A stretch of DNA of 64,000 nucleotides from Phycisphaerales bacterium. Lineage in GTDB: Bacteria; Planctomycetota; Phycisphaerae; Phycisphaerales; UBA1924. A program made the position numbers and the translations under genes. Shown here piece by piece: positions 9,290 to 18,957 of the stretch. The notes under the pieces are model-generated. The model did no database searches, was not told the origin of the DNA, and saw nothing but the letters and a program-made list of their open reading frames with translations. Each line of letters starts with the position of its first letter. The stretch's first letter is position 1. The stretch lies in contig JADLCX010000030.1 in NCBI GenBank assembly GCA_020846975.1, positions 21,417-85,416 of the forward strand, given 5' to 3'.

Positions 9290-12286
9290 CTACTGGCAGG
9301 CGAACCAGGCCGCGAGGAAGTCGAAGATGTCCTGCACCGAGATCATCCCGTCGCCGTTGAAGTCGGCGAGGTTGCTGAAATAGCCCGCGAGGAAGTCGAA
9401 GAGGTCCTGCACGCTGACGTTCAAGTCGCCGTTGTAATCGACGCTATGGACGGTGCCCGGACGGCTGGCGGCGTTGGCGGGGTCGGAGCAGACCTCGATC
9501 TCGTCGCGGTCGTAGAAGCCGTCCTGGTCTCGATCGATACCGATGCGGACCTGGGAGCCGAACGGTACGACCGTGAACGTGATCTCGCTGCCCGCCGAGG
9601 CCAAGCCCGTGAGTTGCGTGGTTGTCAACACCTCGGAGAGTTTGTCGGATTGCCAGTTGCCGCCGCCGACGTAAGCGAACCCTCGTTGCTGGCCGCCCAC
9701 AAGGCCCTTGGCCGCCACACCGACCTTGTTCAGGTTTGCCTGCGCGACCATGCTGCTAATGAGCGCCGAATCCGCCGTCGCACCGGCGGTGGTCTGCACG
9801 CCGGTGGCCGCGTGCGAGTCGCGGCTCGGCGGGCCGGGCGGTTCGAGGAGATTGCCGACCGACCCGGCCGGAAGGTCCGAACCCGAGAACGAGAGCATGA
9901 ACGCCACAAGGTTCGCGGTCATCAGATCGCTGTTGACCGTGAAGACGGGCTCGTTGACGAAGCGCTCGATCGAGTCCACGCTCCCGTCGTGCAGCACGCC
10001 GAAGCCCGCGGTGTTCCGCGTCTGCGTGAGGTTGAATCCCCGCTTCTCAAAGAGGTTGCGGAGGTGAGGGGTCTTCATCGTGACATTGGTGACGCCGTCT
10101 ACCGAGACGAGCGAAAGGTGGTGCTCGCCGTTCGGGCCGATGGGGATCGCGACGTACGGCGGCGCGGTCAGGCCGCTGGCCCTCATGTCCGTTCCCGCGC
10201 CGGTCGGGAGCGTGTGGCAGGTGACGCAGGCGAAGGCGTTGTTGTCGAGGCGCATCGAGGTGCTGCGGTAGGCGGTCAGACCCGCGACGGCGTTCCCGTT
10301 TGGCAGCGGAGTGCCCGCGGGCGAGGTGAACTCGCCCGTGGCGTAGTGCCCCGGCAGCGGCAGGTTGGTGGGGAGGGAGTTGTCGAAGTTGCGGAAGGGG
10401 TTGGGCGGGAAGGTGATCGTCGCCAGGAAGTTCTCGAACTCCTGCATCTCGGCGGGTGTCAGGTTCGCATCGTCGCCCTGAAGGCCGATGAACGCCGGGT
10501 TGAACTCCTCGATCCCCAGCCGGTCGCCGCGCCAGTGATGCGGCTCCTTGCCGATGATGTCCTGCAGCGTCTGCGTGGTCATCGGGCCCTTCATCGGGTG
10601 ATAGGGCGCGAACGCCGGGCTGGTCGAGCCGGGCGCGAGACCGAGCAGGTTCTGGCCCAGGTTGCGGTTGGCGGTTGAGACCGCGGTTGGCGAGCCCGCC
10701 GGGTCGCCGAGGTCCCACGCGAGGCGGTCGAAGCGACCGTCGACGTGGCAGGATGCGCAGGCGATGTGGCCGAGCCCGGAGTTCTTGTGCGTGTCGTAGA
10801 GGTGCTTGCGTCCGACCTTGATCGCGCCGACGGTCGGGTCGAACATGGATGTCGTGGCGACAACCGCGCGGGTCGCGGTGTCCACGGTCGAGATCGTCGC
10901 ATCGAACTTGTTGAGGATGTGCAGCCGACCGCGGGCTTCGTCAAGAGCCAGCCCCGTCGGTCCCTGCCCGACCTCGATCCGATCGTTCGGGACCGAGCGT
11001 GCGCCGTTCCCATCGACCACGACGACGTTGTTCGATCCCATCCCCGAGATGTAGCCCAGGGTTCCCGCGCTGTTCCAGACAAGGCCGCGGGGGTCGCCGA
11101 TCGACTGGTCTCGCGTGGGTTGCGTGACGGTCGAACTGGAGTAGTTGAGATGAGGGTTCAGATCGACGATCGACTTCCCTCCACCCGTCGCGTCGGTGGA
11201 CGCCAGTTCGACGCGGAGGAACTTGCCGTTGACCACGGGCTCGAAGCGGACCTCGTTGGTCGCATCCGTTCCGACGACCGTCACCCGTCCGCTCGCCGGG
11301 TTGACCGCCAGGCTCATGCAGATGTTCATCAACCCGTCCGCGTAGGTCACACCGAGCGATGCCGCGCTGATGATCGCGACGTCGTGGTCGTACAGGTCCC
11401 ACCCGGCCGGGCGGCCGGAAAGACCCGCCAGCGGCCCCGAAACCAGGTCGGTCCAGTCGTGCGCGTTGTCGTCCATCCATCGACCCGCCGCGTTCTTCTT
11501 GACGATCAGCCCGACGGCGGGAGGGCTGGGGTTGGGCGCGCGGTTCGATGGCGCGATCGGTGGATTGAACGCCGCGCCCGAGTTCGGCGGTGGGTTCGTG
11601 CCGCCGTACGGGCCTTCCGGCCGGCTCGCGGCGTTGGGTGGAAACTGGATGTTCGAGCCGCCGCCGCCACCGATGATGGTCGAGTGGTTGCCCGACTCGA
11701 AGACCGCGACGTACACACGCGTCCGGTCAGGGCTGACGGCGATCGCGCGAGGCCGCTCCCCGACAATCGGGATGAGCATCGGCGGTGCCGCGAGGTTTGA
11801 GGTTTGGAAGATCACGACCGAGTTGGCCTGGGAGCACGAGACAAAGGCCAGTTCTCCCGATGAACCGTCCGCGAACCCGACATCGCACGGCTCGTTGAGC
11901 GTGTCGAGCGTGGCTCGCACGTTCATCGCGGCGAGATCGACGATGCTCACCGAGTCCGAAATGTGGTTGACGACCCAGGCCTCCGTGTTCGTGCGGGCCC
12001 GCACCGTGATCGGATCCAGGCCGACCGGGACCGACCCGATACGAATCGGTGTTCCGGAAGTGATCGAGAAGACCTCCAGCCGGTTGTCGGCGGTGTTCAC
12101 CGCCAGCAGCTTTGAGCCATCCGGCGTGGTGCAGATCGGCGACACATGGGGGCTTTCCCAGTTGATGAACGGACCGGTCGCATCCCGAGGCGAGTAAGGC
12201 TGGGCGAAGACGGTGAGCGGAGCGAGAACGCCGGCCGCCACGGTGATCGCGAGATGCGGAGTCGTTGCTGGGGGATGCCGATTCAT
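9290..12286 (-). CDS. Secreted YncE-like beta-propeller/dihaem cytochrome c/dockerin protein (paralogue 1)
   Basis: 998 aa. The ATG at 12286 gives a signal peptide (HLAITVAAGVLAPLTVFAQ). The N-terminal half has YncE/YVTN-type propeller repeats (SPDRTRVYVAVF, LDTLNEPCDVGF, IEVGQGPTGLALD). Two c-type haem sites follow, CASCH at 510-514 and CVTCH at 687-691, as in the MauG/cytochrome c peroxidase-like superfamily. An IDRDQDGFYDRDEI EF-hand-like loop comes next. The end carries two dockerin-like repeats (VDYNGDLNVSVQDLFDFL and ADFNGDGMISVQDIFDFL). It is probably an extracytoplasmic redox or electron-transfer protein; the substrate is unknown. It is a clear paralogue of the 15992-18691 gene, with the same domain order. 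Confidence 0.88.
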   Translation of the reverse strand: MNRHPPATTPHLAITVAAGVLAPLTVFAQPYSPRDATGPFINWESPHVSPICTTPDGSKLLAVNTADNRLEVFSITSGTPIRIGSVPVGLDPITVRARTNTEAWVVNHISDSVSIVDLAAMNVRATLDTLNEPCDVGFADGSSGELAFVSCSQANSVVIFQTSNLAAPPMLIPIVGERPRAIAVSPDRTRVYVAVFESGNHSTIIGGGGGSNIQFPPNAASRPEGPYGGTNPPPNSGAAFNPPIAPSNRAPNPSPPAVGLIVKKNAAGRWMDDNAHDWTDLVSGPLAGLSGRPAGWDLYDHDVAIISAASLGVTYADGLMNICMSLAVNPASGRVTVVGTDATNEVRFEPVVNGKFLRVELASTDATGGGKSIVDLNPHLNYSSSTVTQPTRDQSIGDPRGLVWNSAGTLGYISGMGSNNVVVVDGNGARSVPNDRIEVGQGPTGLALDEARGRLHILNKFDATISTVDTATRAVVATTSMFDPTVGAIKVGRKHLYDTHKNSGLGHIACASCHVDGRFDRLAWDLGDPAGSPTAVSTANRNLGQNLLGLAPGSTSPAFAPYHPMKGPMTTQTLQDIIGKEPHHWRGDRLGIEEFNPAFIGLQGDDANLTPAEMQEFENFLATITFPPNPFRNFDNSLPTNLPLPGHYATGEFTSPAGTPLPNGNAVAGLTAYRSTSMRLDNNAFACVTCHTLPTGAGTDMRASGLTAPPYVAIPIGPNGEHHLSLVSVDGVTNVTMKTPHLRNLFEKRGFNLTQTRNTAGFGVLHDGSVDSIERFVNEPVFTVNSDLMTANLVAFMLSFSGSDLPAGSVGNLLEPPGPPSRDSHAATGVQTTAGATADSALISSMVAQANLNKVGVAAKGLVGGQQRGFAYVGGGNWQSDKLSEVLTTTQLTGLASAGSEITFTVVPFGSQVRIGIDRDQDGFYDRDEIEVCSDPANAASRPGTVHSVDYNGDLNVSVQDLFDFLAGYFSNLADFNGDGMISVQDIFDFLAAWFACQ

Positions 12287-12598
12287 GAATGCGCTCCGTG
12301 GGTGTTTCGAGATACGGGCCGGGTTATCGGGAGTGGATGGAATCGGGCGGCGGACTGCCGCGGGTGAGCCTCGCTCGGCAGCCGCGTAACAAGGTACCAC
12401 GAGTCCGCGGTTCGGGCCTTGTTGTTTGGATTCTTGGAGGATATGGCCGCCGCTGCTTGCAGATCGCCGCGCTCGGGCGGTTGGTCGACGCAATCAGGCT
12501 CATTGTGGCCGGTATTGTGTTCTCGTGGACGCATGATTGTCGTCAGGCCATCCCCCCAAGACCGCCCGACGGGTAGGTTGGTGGAAAAGGAATTGGAC
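12287..12598. other. Divergent intergenic region, no gene recognised
   Basis: 312 bp between the minus-strand cytochrome gene and the plus-strand Asp-box gene. It should hold promoters for both. I found no convincing -10/-35 pair, RNA gene or repeat. An in-frame ATG at 12533 could extend the plus-strand gene, but the TTG at 12599 has the better ribosome binding site. Confidence 0.5.
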
Positions 12599-13726
12599 TT
12601 GAGCACACACCTGTACGCGCCTGTTCTCGCCATCGTGCTGGCAAACGCCTCGTTGATGGCCGCGCCGACGGAACCGGAGCGCGAACCTCTGACCCTCTGG
12701 GTTTCGAGCGATCAACTCGGTTGGAGGGTGCGGGACGCAACGGGTTTGCCTTCCGAGGGGTCCCAGCCCGAGGCTGTACTCCTGTCGAAGGCCACGCCCA
12801 GTCGTACAGGCCCGGATGCCGGAACGTTGATGCTCTACGTTTGGGACGACAATCGCTGGGTATGTGTGCGTTCGGTTGATCAAGGGCGCACGTGGACGGG
12901 GAAGTCGAGCGTGACCATCAACGGTCTTCCCGCCGAGTTTAAGGATGCAAAGCTCGGGGCACCCTCGGTAGTCCAACTCGATGATGGCCGCGTGCGTGCG
13001 TACTTCGTGGGTCAGAGCCCGGAGTCCAACCCTGAGAATCCCTTCGTCAGGCCGCCTCGCGAACTCAAGCCCCTCGGTCCGGCGATCCCTGATCTCCCCA
13101 AGACTCCTTCGGTGCCGCGCAAGCCTGTCCTGCGGGAGTCTGAAGCGGATTCCGCCGTCGCCGAGGCCGCTCGAATCTACAGCGCGATCTCGAACGATGG
13201 TGTGACCTTCGCGGTCGAGGATGGCATTCGGTTTGAGTTGGCCGATGCTCGTGATCCCGAGGTCGTCATGCTCCCCCCGCCCGCGGCCGGTGATCCCGAC
13301 ACTCGGCGGATTGGTCCCTGGCTCATGTTTCTGAACCGCGGTCAGGGCCTGCTGTTGGCTCACTCCAAAGACGGGCTCTCCTGGGCTCGTGATGAGTCGT
13401 TCGCGTGGGACCGCACCCAGTGGGCGACCGGATGTGTGTCCAAGGGCGGCACGAGCGAGCGGGTAGTGCGCCTCTTCGCCGGACGGGAGCAGGCGGTCGT
13501 TTCCGGACTCTACGACCCTTCGACCGGCTCACTGGTCGAGGATTCGGGCTCCCGACTCCCTGATAAAGGGCAGGACGCGGCCGTGGTTCCGGCGGGGGAT
13601 GGGACGTTCTTGCTGATCCGTCGCCAGGAAGCGGCCGATAAGAAATCGGTGCCGGGCCAAGGCCCTCCGACGCTGCCCGGCCGACCAAGCCGACCTCCGG
13701 CGACGCCCAAGCCGCCCCCGAGTTGA
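12599..13726 (+). CDS. Secreted Asp-box (sialidase-superfamily-like) protein of unknown function
   Basis: 375 aa from a TTG start at 12599, chosen because AAGGA (12587-12591) sits 7 nt upstream and the next residues form a signal peptide (LSTHLYAPVLAIVLANASLMAAP). An ATG at 12533 would put 22 extra polar residues before it. The motif SVDQGRTWTG matches the Asp-box (S-x-D-x-G-x-T-W) of sialidase-type beta-propellers, and HSKDGLSW is a second, weaker copy. No sialidase catalytic arginine triad could be assigned, so enzymatic activity is not claimed. The C-terminus is Pro-rich. It is followed at 82 bp by two paralogous secreted proteins. Confidence 0.7.
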   Translation: MSTHLYAPVLAIVLANASLMAAPTEPEREPLTLWVSSDQLGWRVRDATGLPSEGSQPEAVLLSKATPSRTGPDAGTLMLYVWDDNRWVCVRSVDQGRTWTGKSSVTINGLPAEFKDAKLGAPSVVQLDDGRVRAYFVGQSPESNPENPFVRPPRELKPLGPAIPDLPKTPSVPRKPVLRESEADSAVAEAARIYSAISNDGVTFAVEDGIRFELADARDPEVVMLPPPAAGDPDTRRIGPWLMFLNRGQGLLLAHSKDGLSWARDESFAWDRTQWATGCVSKGGTSERVVRLFAGREQAVVSGLYDPSTGSLVEDSGSRLPDKGQDAAVVPAGDGTFLLIRRQEAADKKSVPGQGPPTLPGRPSRPPATPKPPPS

Positions 13727-13807
13727 GTTGTCGGCTGTGCGATGTTGGACCCCAGAGTTCTCTGAAGCGATCTGTTTCACCCCGTTCCGTGCCGTTGGGA
13801 GACTGGA

Positions 13808-14731
13808 ATGCTGCTCGTGTCCGCCTCGATCCGTGTGTGTCTCGCCGCTGTGGCCGGGCTCGCCGCGCCGGACCCGCAATCGGTTGACCTCAAGCCCCGG
13901 TTCACCGCGGGGCGCGAAGATCGCTTCATCGTGGAGATGATCTCGAAGAGCGACGCGAAGTTTGTGGACTCGCCGGTCACGCGCCCGGAGTCGTACAAGC
14001 AGAAGTTCCGCATCAAGCGGCGGATCGCCGAGGCGGACGAGGGCGGGGCCAGAATCGAGCTCGTGTACGAAGCCGTCGAACTCGCGATCGCCGCGGGCGC
14101 CAAGTCGCTCGCGTACGACTCCGAGAGCGTGAACGACTCGGAGTCGGAGTTGACGCTCGGACCGATGGTCACGCCCGCGCTCAACAAGCCGATCATCGTC
14201 GAGGTGGACAGCCTCGGACGCTTCAAGAAGGTCACGGGCAACCAGAACAAGCCGGGCACGCCGCCGTCGCTATCGCTTCTCGGCGATGAGATGTTCACGC
14301 AGTTGCTCACGCCGCTCTATGGGTCCGGGTGCACCGCGGAATCGGCCAAGGTCGGCGAGACCTGGACGGAACTGCGCCGTGCCCCTTCCTCCCAGACCGG
14401 CGTCATCACGACGACTCGGAACTACACGGTTGCCGAGGCGAAGGACGCGGCCGCCACCATCACGATCGCCGGAACGCTGGCGCTAGAGCCCAGCGAGAAG
14501 GCCGCGGCGGCCAGGATGCGCATCGATGAGCAATCGGTCTCGGGGCGTTTTTCGTGGGACACCCGCGCGGGCTCTTTGCGGGACTATTCATACAACCAGC
14601 ACATGAAGCTGCTCGCCGAGACCGACGGCAAGCAGCGTATGGCCGTGACAGACTACACCGTGACGATGAAGTGGCTGGAGGTCTGGCCACCGGCCGCGAC
14701 GGATCCGAAGGAACAACCCGGGGCGAAGTAG
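13808..14731 (+). CDS. Secreted protein of unknown function, tandem paralogue A
   Basis: 307 aa with a short signal peptide (VCLAAVAGLAAP); a GGAGA ribosome site precedes the ATG. After the signal the protein reads VDLKPRFTAGREDRFIVEMIS, which parallels VTLKPSFKVGDTIRYRIVI in the next gene. Both continue with an ITR(N/T)-type strand, a T-W-(T/I)-(E/N) motif preceded by KVG(E/D)T, and a C-terminal K-(S/R)-x-x-x-T strand. The pair resembles DUF6263-like beta-rich secreted proteins, but I cannot confirm the family. No catalytic residues were recognised. Confidence 0.72.
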   Translation: MLLVSASIRVCLAAVAGLAAPDPQSVDLKPRFTAGREDRFIVEMISKSDAKFVDSPVTRPESYKQKFRIKRRIAEADEGGARIELVYEAVELAIAAGAKSLAYDSESVNDSESELTLGPMVTPALNKPIIVEVDSLGRFKKVTGNQNKPGTPPSLSLLGDEMFTQLLTPLYGSGCTAESAKVGETWTELRRAPSSQTGVITTTRNYTVAEAKDAAATITIAGTLALEPSEKAAAARMRIDEQSVSGRFSWDTRAGSLRDYSYNQHMKLLAETDGKQRMAVTDYTVTMKWLEVWPPAATDPKEQPGAK

Positions 14732-14846
14732 CCCCGTGGAACCACGGGCCGGCCGCGGCATTTGTGCGTCGCGCCGCGGCCGCGCCCCCTTTCATACACT
14801 TGGCGGGACGGATCGTCCCGTTCTTCTGACCCCACGAGGTACGACC

Positions 14847-15977
14847 ATGAAGCCGCGCTCGTTGATGATGCCCATCTCGATCCTAACGCTTGTTCTGTGC
14901 TCCGGCGCGGCGGCCTCGGCCGCCATGGGCAGGGCTCAGCCGCCGGCGGCCGCCTCGGAGTCTGCCGTTACGCTCAAGCCCTCGTTCAAGGTCGGCGACA
15001 CGATCCGGTACCGGATCGTGATCGACCGCACGGATGCCAACATCGTTCCCGCGGCGATGATGTCGCCCCCCGCCCCGGCCGCCCCCACGAAGCCCGACGC
15101 TCCTTCCGAACCCGCGCCGGCGGGGGATGCTCCAAAGTCGAACCCCGCGAACACGGACCACGCGCCGGACCCGTCGAAGCCGCCGGTGGAAGCGGCCAAG
15201 CCCGGGACCGCGGAGGCCCCGCCGCCCGCGAACGGCGAGACCACCATCACCGCCAGTTCACGCGCTTCGGTCGATTCGATTCAAGCGCTGAGCGTGAAGG
15301 AGGTCGGCGATGCCGGCATCAGGTTCGAGCTGACCTTCGAGTCGATCAAGGCCGACATCAAGATGCCCGAGCGTGCCGCGGCGTACGACAGCAGCAAGCC
15401 CGAGGATGACAAGGACCGTGACAACGTCGCGCTGCAGACCTTCAAGCCCATCGTCGGGCTGGTGCTGCAACTCACGGCCGACAAGGACGGAAATATCACG
15501 GACGTGAAGGGGAACGAGCAGCACCTCAACGCGAGCTCGCCCGCCATGTCCGGCTTCCTGCAAGGGCTGACCGGTTCAGACAACGTGCGGATCAACTGGA
15601 ACATGCTCCTCCACGCCAAGCGGGGCGGAGGCACGTTCAAGGTCGGCGACACATGGATCAACGAAGACGCGTTCCCCGTCAAGCAGCTCGGCGCACGCTT
15701 CGAGATCACTCGAAACAGCACGCTCCGCGGTGTGTCCGGGGGGGTGGCGTCGATCGATTCGACCGGCGGCATGAAGCTCGTCCCGACGGAGGCCGACCGC
15801 AAGCCGCCGTTCGAGCTCAAGAACGGCAACCTGCTCCAGACCGCCACGTGGACGGTTGAGGACGGCCTGACGAAGAAATCGGAGTTCCAGCGCACGTTCC
15901 AGCTTGACGGCAGCGCGCAGGGCTTCCCGCTCAAGCGTCAGTCCGAGATCAAACTGACCGCGGAGCGCATCAAGTAG
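14847..15977 (+). CDS. Secreted protein of unknown function, tandem paralogue B
   Basis: 376 aa. The ATG at 14847, preceded by GAGG, opens a signal peptide (LMMPISILTLVLCSGAAASAAMG). It shares the layout of the preceding gene: LKPSFKVGDTIRYR after the signal, KVGDTWINED in the middle. It differs by a low-complexity Ala/Pro-rich insertion near residues 70-130 (KPDAPSEPAPAGDAPKSN...). The two genes are 115 bp apart and probably arose by tandem duplication. The stop lies 14 bp from the stop of the convergent cytochrome gene. Function unknown. Confidence 0.72.
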   Translation: MKPRSLMMPISILTLVLCSGAAASAAMGRAQPPAAASESAVTLKPSFKVGDTIRYRIVIDRTDANIVPAAMMSPPAPAAPTKPDAPSEPAPAGDAPKSNPANTDHAPDPSKPPVEAAKPGTAEAPPPANGETTITASSRASVDSIQALSVKEVGDAGIRFELTFESIKADIKMPERAAAYDSSKPEDDKDRDNVALQTFKPIVGLVLQLTADKDGNITDVKGNEQHLNASSPAMSGFLQGLTGSDNVRINWNMLLHAKRGGGTFKVGDTWINEDAFPVKQLGARFEITRNSTLRGVSGGVASIDSTGGMKLVPTEADRKPPFELKNGNLLQTATWTVEDGLTKKSEFQRTFQLDGSAQGFPLKRQSEIKLTAERIK

Positions 15978-15991
15978 CGGGCAACCGGCCG

Positions 15992-18691
15992 CTACAAGCC
16001 CGGGCAACCCGCGAAGTACGCGCCTAGGAAATCGAAGAGATCCTGCACGCTGTGCGTCTGGTCGCGGTTGAAGTCCCCGGCGGGCTCGCCGCCGAACCAG
16101 GCCGCCAGGAAGTCGAAAAGGTCCTGGATGCTGATCGTCAGGTCGCCGCTGACATCGACGCAGCCCGGCCCGGTCGGGAAGCTCGACGCATCGGCGGGAT
16201 CGGCGCACACGGCTCGCTCGTCGCCGTCCGCCCAGCCGTCCGCGTCGCGATCGATGCCGATGCGTCGCTGCGTCCCGGCGGGCGTGAGCGTGAACGTGAC
16301 CTCGAACCCCGGCGCGGCCGAGTTTCGCAGCGATGTCGGGGCGATGGTGGCGCCGGACCGGTCGCCGGTCAGTGTGTTGGTACCCGAGTAGTACCATCCC
16401 CGTTCGCGCCCGGTTGAGAGATCGCGGCTGCGCGCAACCAGGCCGACCGACCCCGCGTTCGCGAGCGCGACGAACGAGTTCAGCCGAGACACCAGCGTGG
16501 GGCTGGCGTTGTCCGGACCGGTGAAGGACACCTGCTGGCCCACGCCGGCGTGCGTGCCGGAATCAAAGCACATCAGGAACGCCTCGATGTCCCGCTTCTG
16601 CGTCGCGCCCGTCGATCCGGAGGCGAACGTGAAGCCGACGCTCAGCAAAGACCAGACGGAGTCGAACTCGCTGTTGTGGTTGAAGCCGAACCCGCGGATG
16701 GCCTGCTGGCTCGACTTGCTCCAACCCGTCCGTTCGTTGAGGCCACGCAGTTGGGCGATCTTGATCGGCTGGGGAAACAGCGCGAGGTTGGCCTGGTCGA
16801 TCTCCCCGCTCGTGCCCACCCCGGGCAGGTCGCCGTGGCAGTTGCGGCAGGCCGCTCCGAAGAGTGCGCCGAGAGTGTTGTAGTTGTTGAACCCCGCGTT
16901 GGGGTTGCCAACGCGGGTATCGGTCGTCACCGATGTCGGCATGGTGTTGTCGAAGTTGCGGTTGGGATTGGGCGGGTAGTGGATCGTCGCGATGAAGTCG
17001 GTGAACGCCTGCATCTGCATCGCCGTGGGCTCGGCATCATCGCCCTGAAGCCCGACGAACGCCGGGGCGAACGCCGCGAGATCTTCCCGGTCGCCGCGCC
17101 AGTGCAGCGGCTCGTTGCCGACGATCCCCTGGAGGGACTGGGTGATCATCGGGCCCTTCATCGGGTGCCAGTCGTCGCACGTCGGCGTGCTGCACACCTG
17201 GTTGAATGTCTTCATCTCGCCGGAGGGATCGCCGAGGTCCCATGCCAGAAAGTCAGAGCGCCCGTCGAGGTGGCAGGAGGCGCACGAGGTCTGGCCGAGC
17301 CCGCTGCTCGCGTGCGTGTCGTAGAGGAACGGGCGTCCGAGGCGGATCGACGACGGCTCGGGGTTGAAAAAGCCGACGCGGGAGGTCTCGCTCTCGGTCG
17401 CCGTGCTGACCGTCGAGATCGTGGACTCGAACTTGTTGAGGACGAACAGCCGCGATCCGTCGGCGGAGAGAACCAGACCCGTCGGTCCCTGACCGACCTC
17501 GATGGTGTTCAGCCTCGCCCCGGCAGCAGAGACCGCGATCACGTTGTTCGAGCCCATGCCGGCGACATACGCCGTGCTCCCGTCGCCGGTCCACACCATT
17601 CCTCGCGGATCGCCGATCGACTGGTTGCGCTGCTCCTGCGGGATGCTCCGCACCGCGTAGGTCAGGTGCGGGTTCAGGTCGAAGACCTGCGTGGTAGCGG
17701 GGGTCGTGGGGTTGAACAGACCCGACCGCACGCGGACAAAGGTGGCCTTGACGTTGGGCTCGAAGCGGATCTCGTTGGTCGCCTCGGTGCCGAAGGACGT
17801 GACCTGACCGTCGGGCCTGACCGCTACCCCCATGACGTGGGTCATCATGCCCTTGGCATAGGTGACGGCCAGCGTCTGAGCGTCGACAATCGCCACATCG
17901 TTGTCGGCGAGGTTCCAACTTACGAAGTTCGACCAGTTACGGTTGTTGTCGTCCATCCACTGACCGGCGGCGCTCCGTCGCACGATGTGCGCAACGAGCG
18001 GGCCGCTCGGGTTGGCCGGGTTCATGGGTGGACTGAAGTTGTTGCCGAAGTTCTTCGGCGGATTGATGCCCGAGTAGGGCCCGTTCTGGTTCGAGACGGA
18101 TTCCTTGGGGATGCAGGTGGTCGTGTTGCCGCTGGCGAAGATGGCCGCGTAGACCCGAGAGCCGTCCGGGCTTGCCGCGAGCATCCGGGGTTCTGCGCCC
18201 GCGATGGAAACCAGCGCCGGCCCCGCGGCAACATTGGCGGGGTCGTAGACGGCGACCTGTCGCGGGAGGGAGAGCGTGACGAACGCGCGAGCCGGCGAGC
18301 CGCCGAACACCACGTCGGCGGGCTCGTCGCCGGTCAGGATCGTGGCCCGAACCCGCCGCGTGGGCAGGTCGATGACGCTGATGGAATCGGAAAGGTGGTT
18401 GACGACCCACGCCTCGCTCGCGGAGCGGCAGCGCACGGAAACCGGATCGAGTCCCACGCCCACGGAGCCTGTCCACACGGGTGTTCCGCCGGAGACGTCG
18501 AAGAACTCCAGCCGGTTATCGGGCGTGTTGACGGCCAGAAGCGTCGAGCCGTCGGGTGTGAGCGCCAGCGGACTGACGTGCGGGTGCTCGAAGTTGACGA
18601 ACTCGTTCTGTCCCCGCGCGGGTGCGCAGATCAGCGCGGCGGCGGTGGCCATGGACAGCGCTACGAGCGGTGATCGTCTGGTCTTGGGCAT
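15992..18691 (-). CDS. Secreted YncE-like beta-propeller/dihaem cytochrome c/dockerin protein (paralogue 2)
   Basis: 899 aa. The ATG at 18691 opens MPKTRRSPLVALSMATAAAL, a signal peptide. Domain order matches the 9290-12286 protein: propeller repeats (HPHVSPLALTPDGSTLLAVN, NHLSDSISVIDL, VGQGPTGLVLS), haem sites CASCH at 470-474 and CRNCH at 615-619, an IDRDADGWADGDE EF-hand-like loop, and two C-terminal dockerin-like repeats (VDVSGDLTISIQDLFDFL, GDFNRDQTHSVQDLFDFL). Propeller and first haem regions align residue by residue with the paralogue; the second haem region is more divergent. The likely role is extracytoplasmic redox; both copies flank the same three secreted-protein genes. Confidence 0.88.
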   Translation of the reverse strand: MPKTRRSPLVALSMATAAALICAPARGQNEFVNFEHPHVSPLALTPDGSTLLAVNTPDNRLEFFDVSGGTPVWTGSVGVGLDPVSVRCRSASEAWVVNHLSDSISVIDLPTRRVRATILTGDEPADVVFGGSPARAFVTLSLPRQVAVYDPANVAAGPALVSIAGAEPRMLAASPDGSRVYAAIFASGNTTTCIPKESVSNQNGPYSGINPPKNFGNNFSPPMNPANPSGPLVAHIVRRSAAGQWMDDNNRNWSNFVSWNLADNDVAIVDAQTLAVTYAKGMMTHVMGVAVRPDGQVTSFGTEATNEIRFEPNVKATFVRVRSGLFNPTTPATTQVFDLNPHLTYAVRSIPQEQRNQSIGDPRGMVWTGDGSTAYVAGMGSNNVIAVSAAGARLNTIEVGQGPTGLVLSADGSRLFVLNKFESTISTVSTATESETSRVGFFNPEPSSIRLGRPFLYDTHASSGLGQTSCASCHLDGRSDFLAWDLGDPSGEMKTFNQVCSTPTCDDWHPMKGPMITQSLQGIVGNEPLHWRGDREDLAAFAPAFVGLQGDDAEPTAMQMQAFTDFIATIHYPPNPNRNFDNTMPTSVTTDTRVGNPNAGFNNYNTLGALFGAACRNCHGDLPGVGTSGEIDQANLALFPQPIKIAQLRGLNERTGWSKSSQQAIRGFGFNHNSEFDSVWSLLSVGFTFASGSTGATQKRDIEAFLMCFDSGTHAGVGQQVSFTGPDNASPTLVSRLNSFVALANAGSVGLVARSRDLSTGRERGWYYSGTNTLTGDRSGATIAPTSLRNSAAPGFEVTFTLTPAGTQRRIGIDRDADGWADGDERAVCADPADASSFPTGPGCVDVSGDLTISIQDLFDFLAAWFGGEPAGDFNRDQTHSVQDLFDFLGAYFAGCPGL

Positions 18692-18957
18692 GTCGAGCAA
18701 CCTGAGAGGGGAATCCGCGCGCGAACTGGTTCCCGCGGAATGCGCTAATCTACCTGCGCGGACGCTTGATGCCATCATCGCATAAAGTTGTCTGGAATAC
18801 AAGGGTGTTATCGGGGTCGGCTCGTGCTTTGCAGGCGGTTTGAGAGGACGGATCGACGCGGTGATCGGGCGGTGCACCCTGACGCCCTGCTGACGCGGCG
18901 AGTACCATGCGGCCCTGCGCGGCGCCCCCGTCGCTCAGCCCCTGGAGCATCGCCCTC

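Noticed and set aside
12533..12598. ATG 12533 as start of the Asp-box protein
   Set aside because: It places 22 polar residues before the signal helix, and no ribosome site precedes it, whereas AAGGA stands correctly before TTG 12599.
16550..18673. Plus-strand open frame of 707 codons
   Set aside because: It is antisense to the second propeller-cytochrome gene and has an Arg/Gly/Val-rich composition without motifs.
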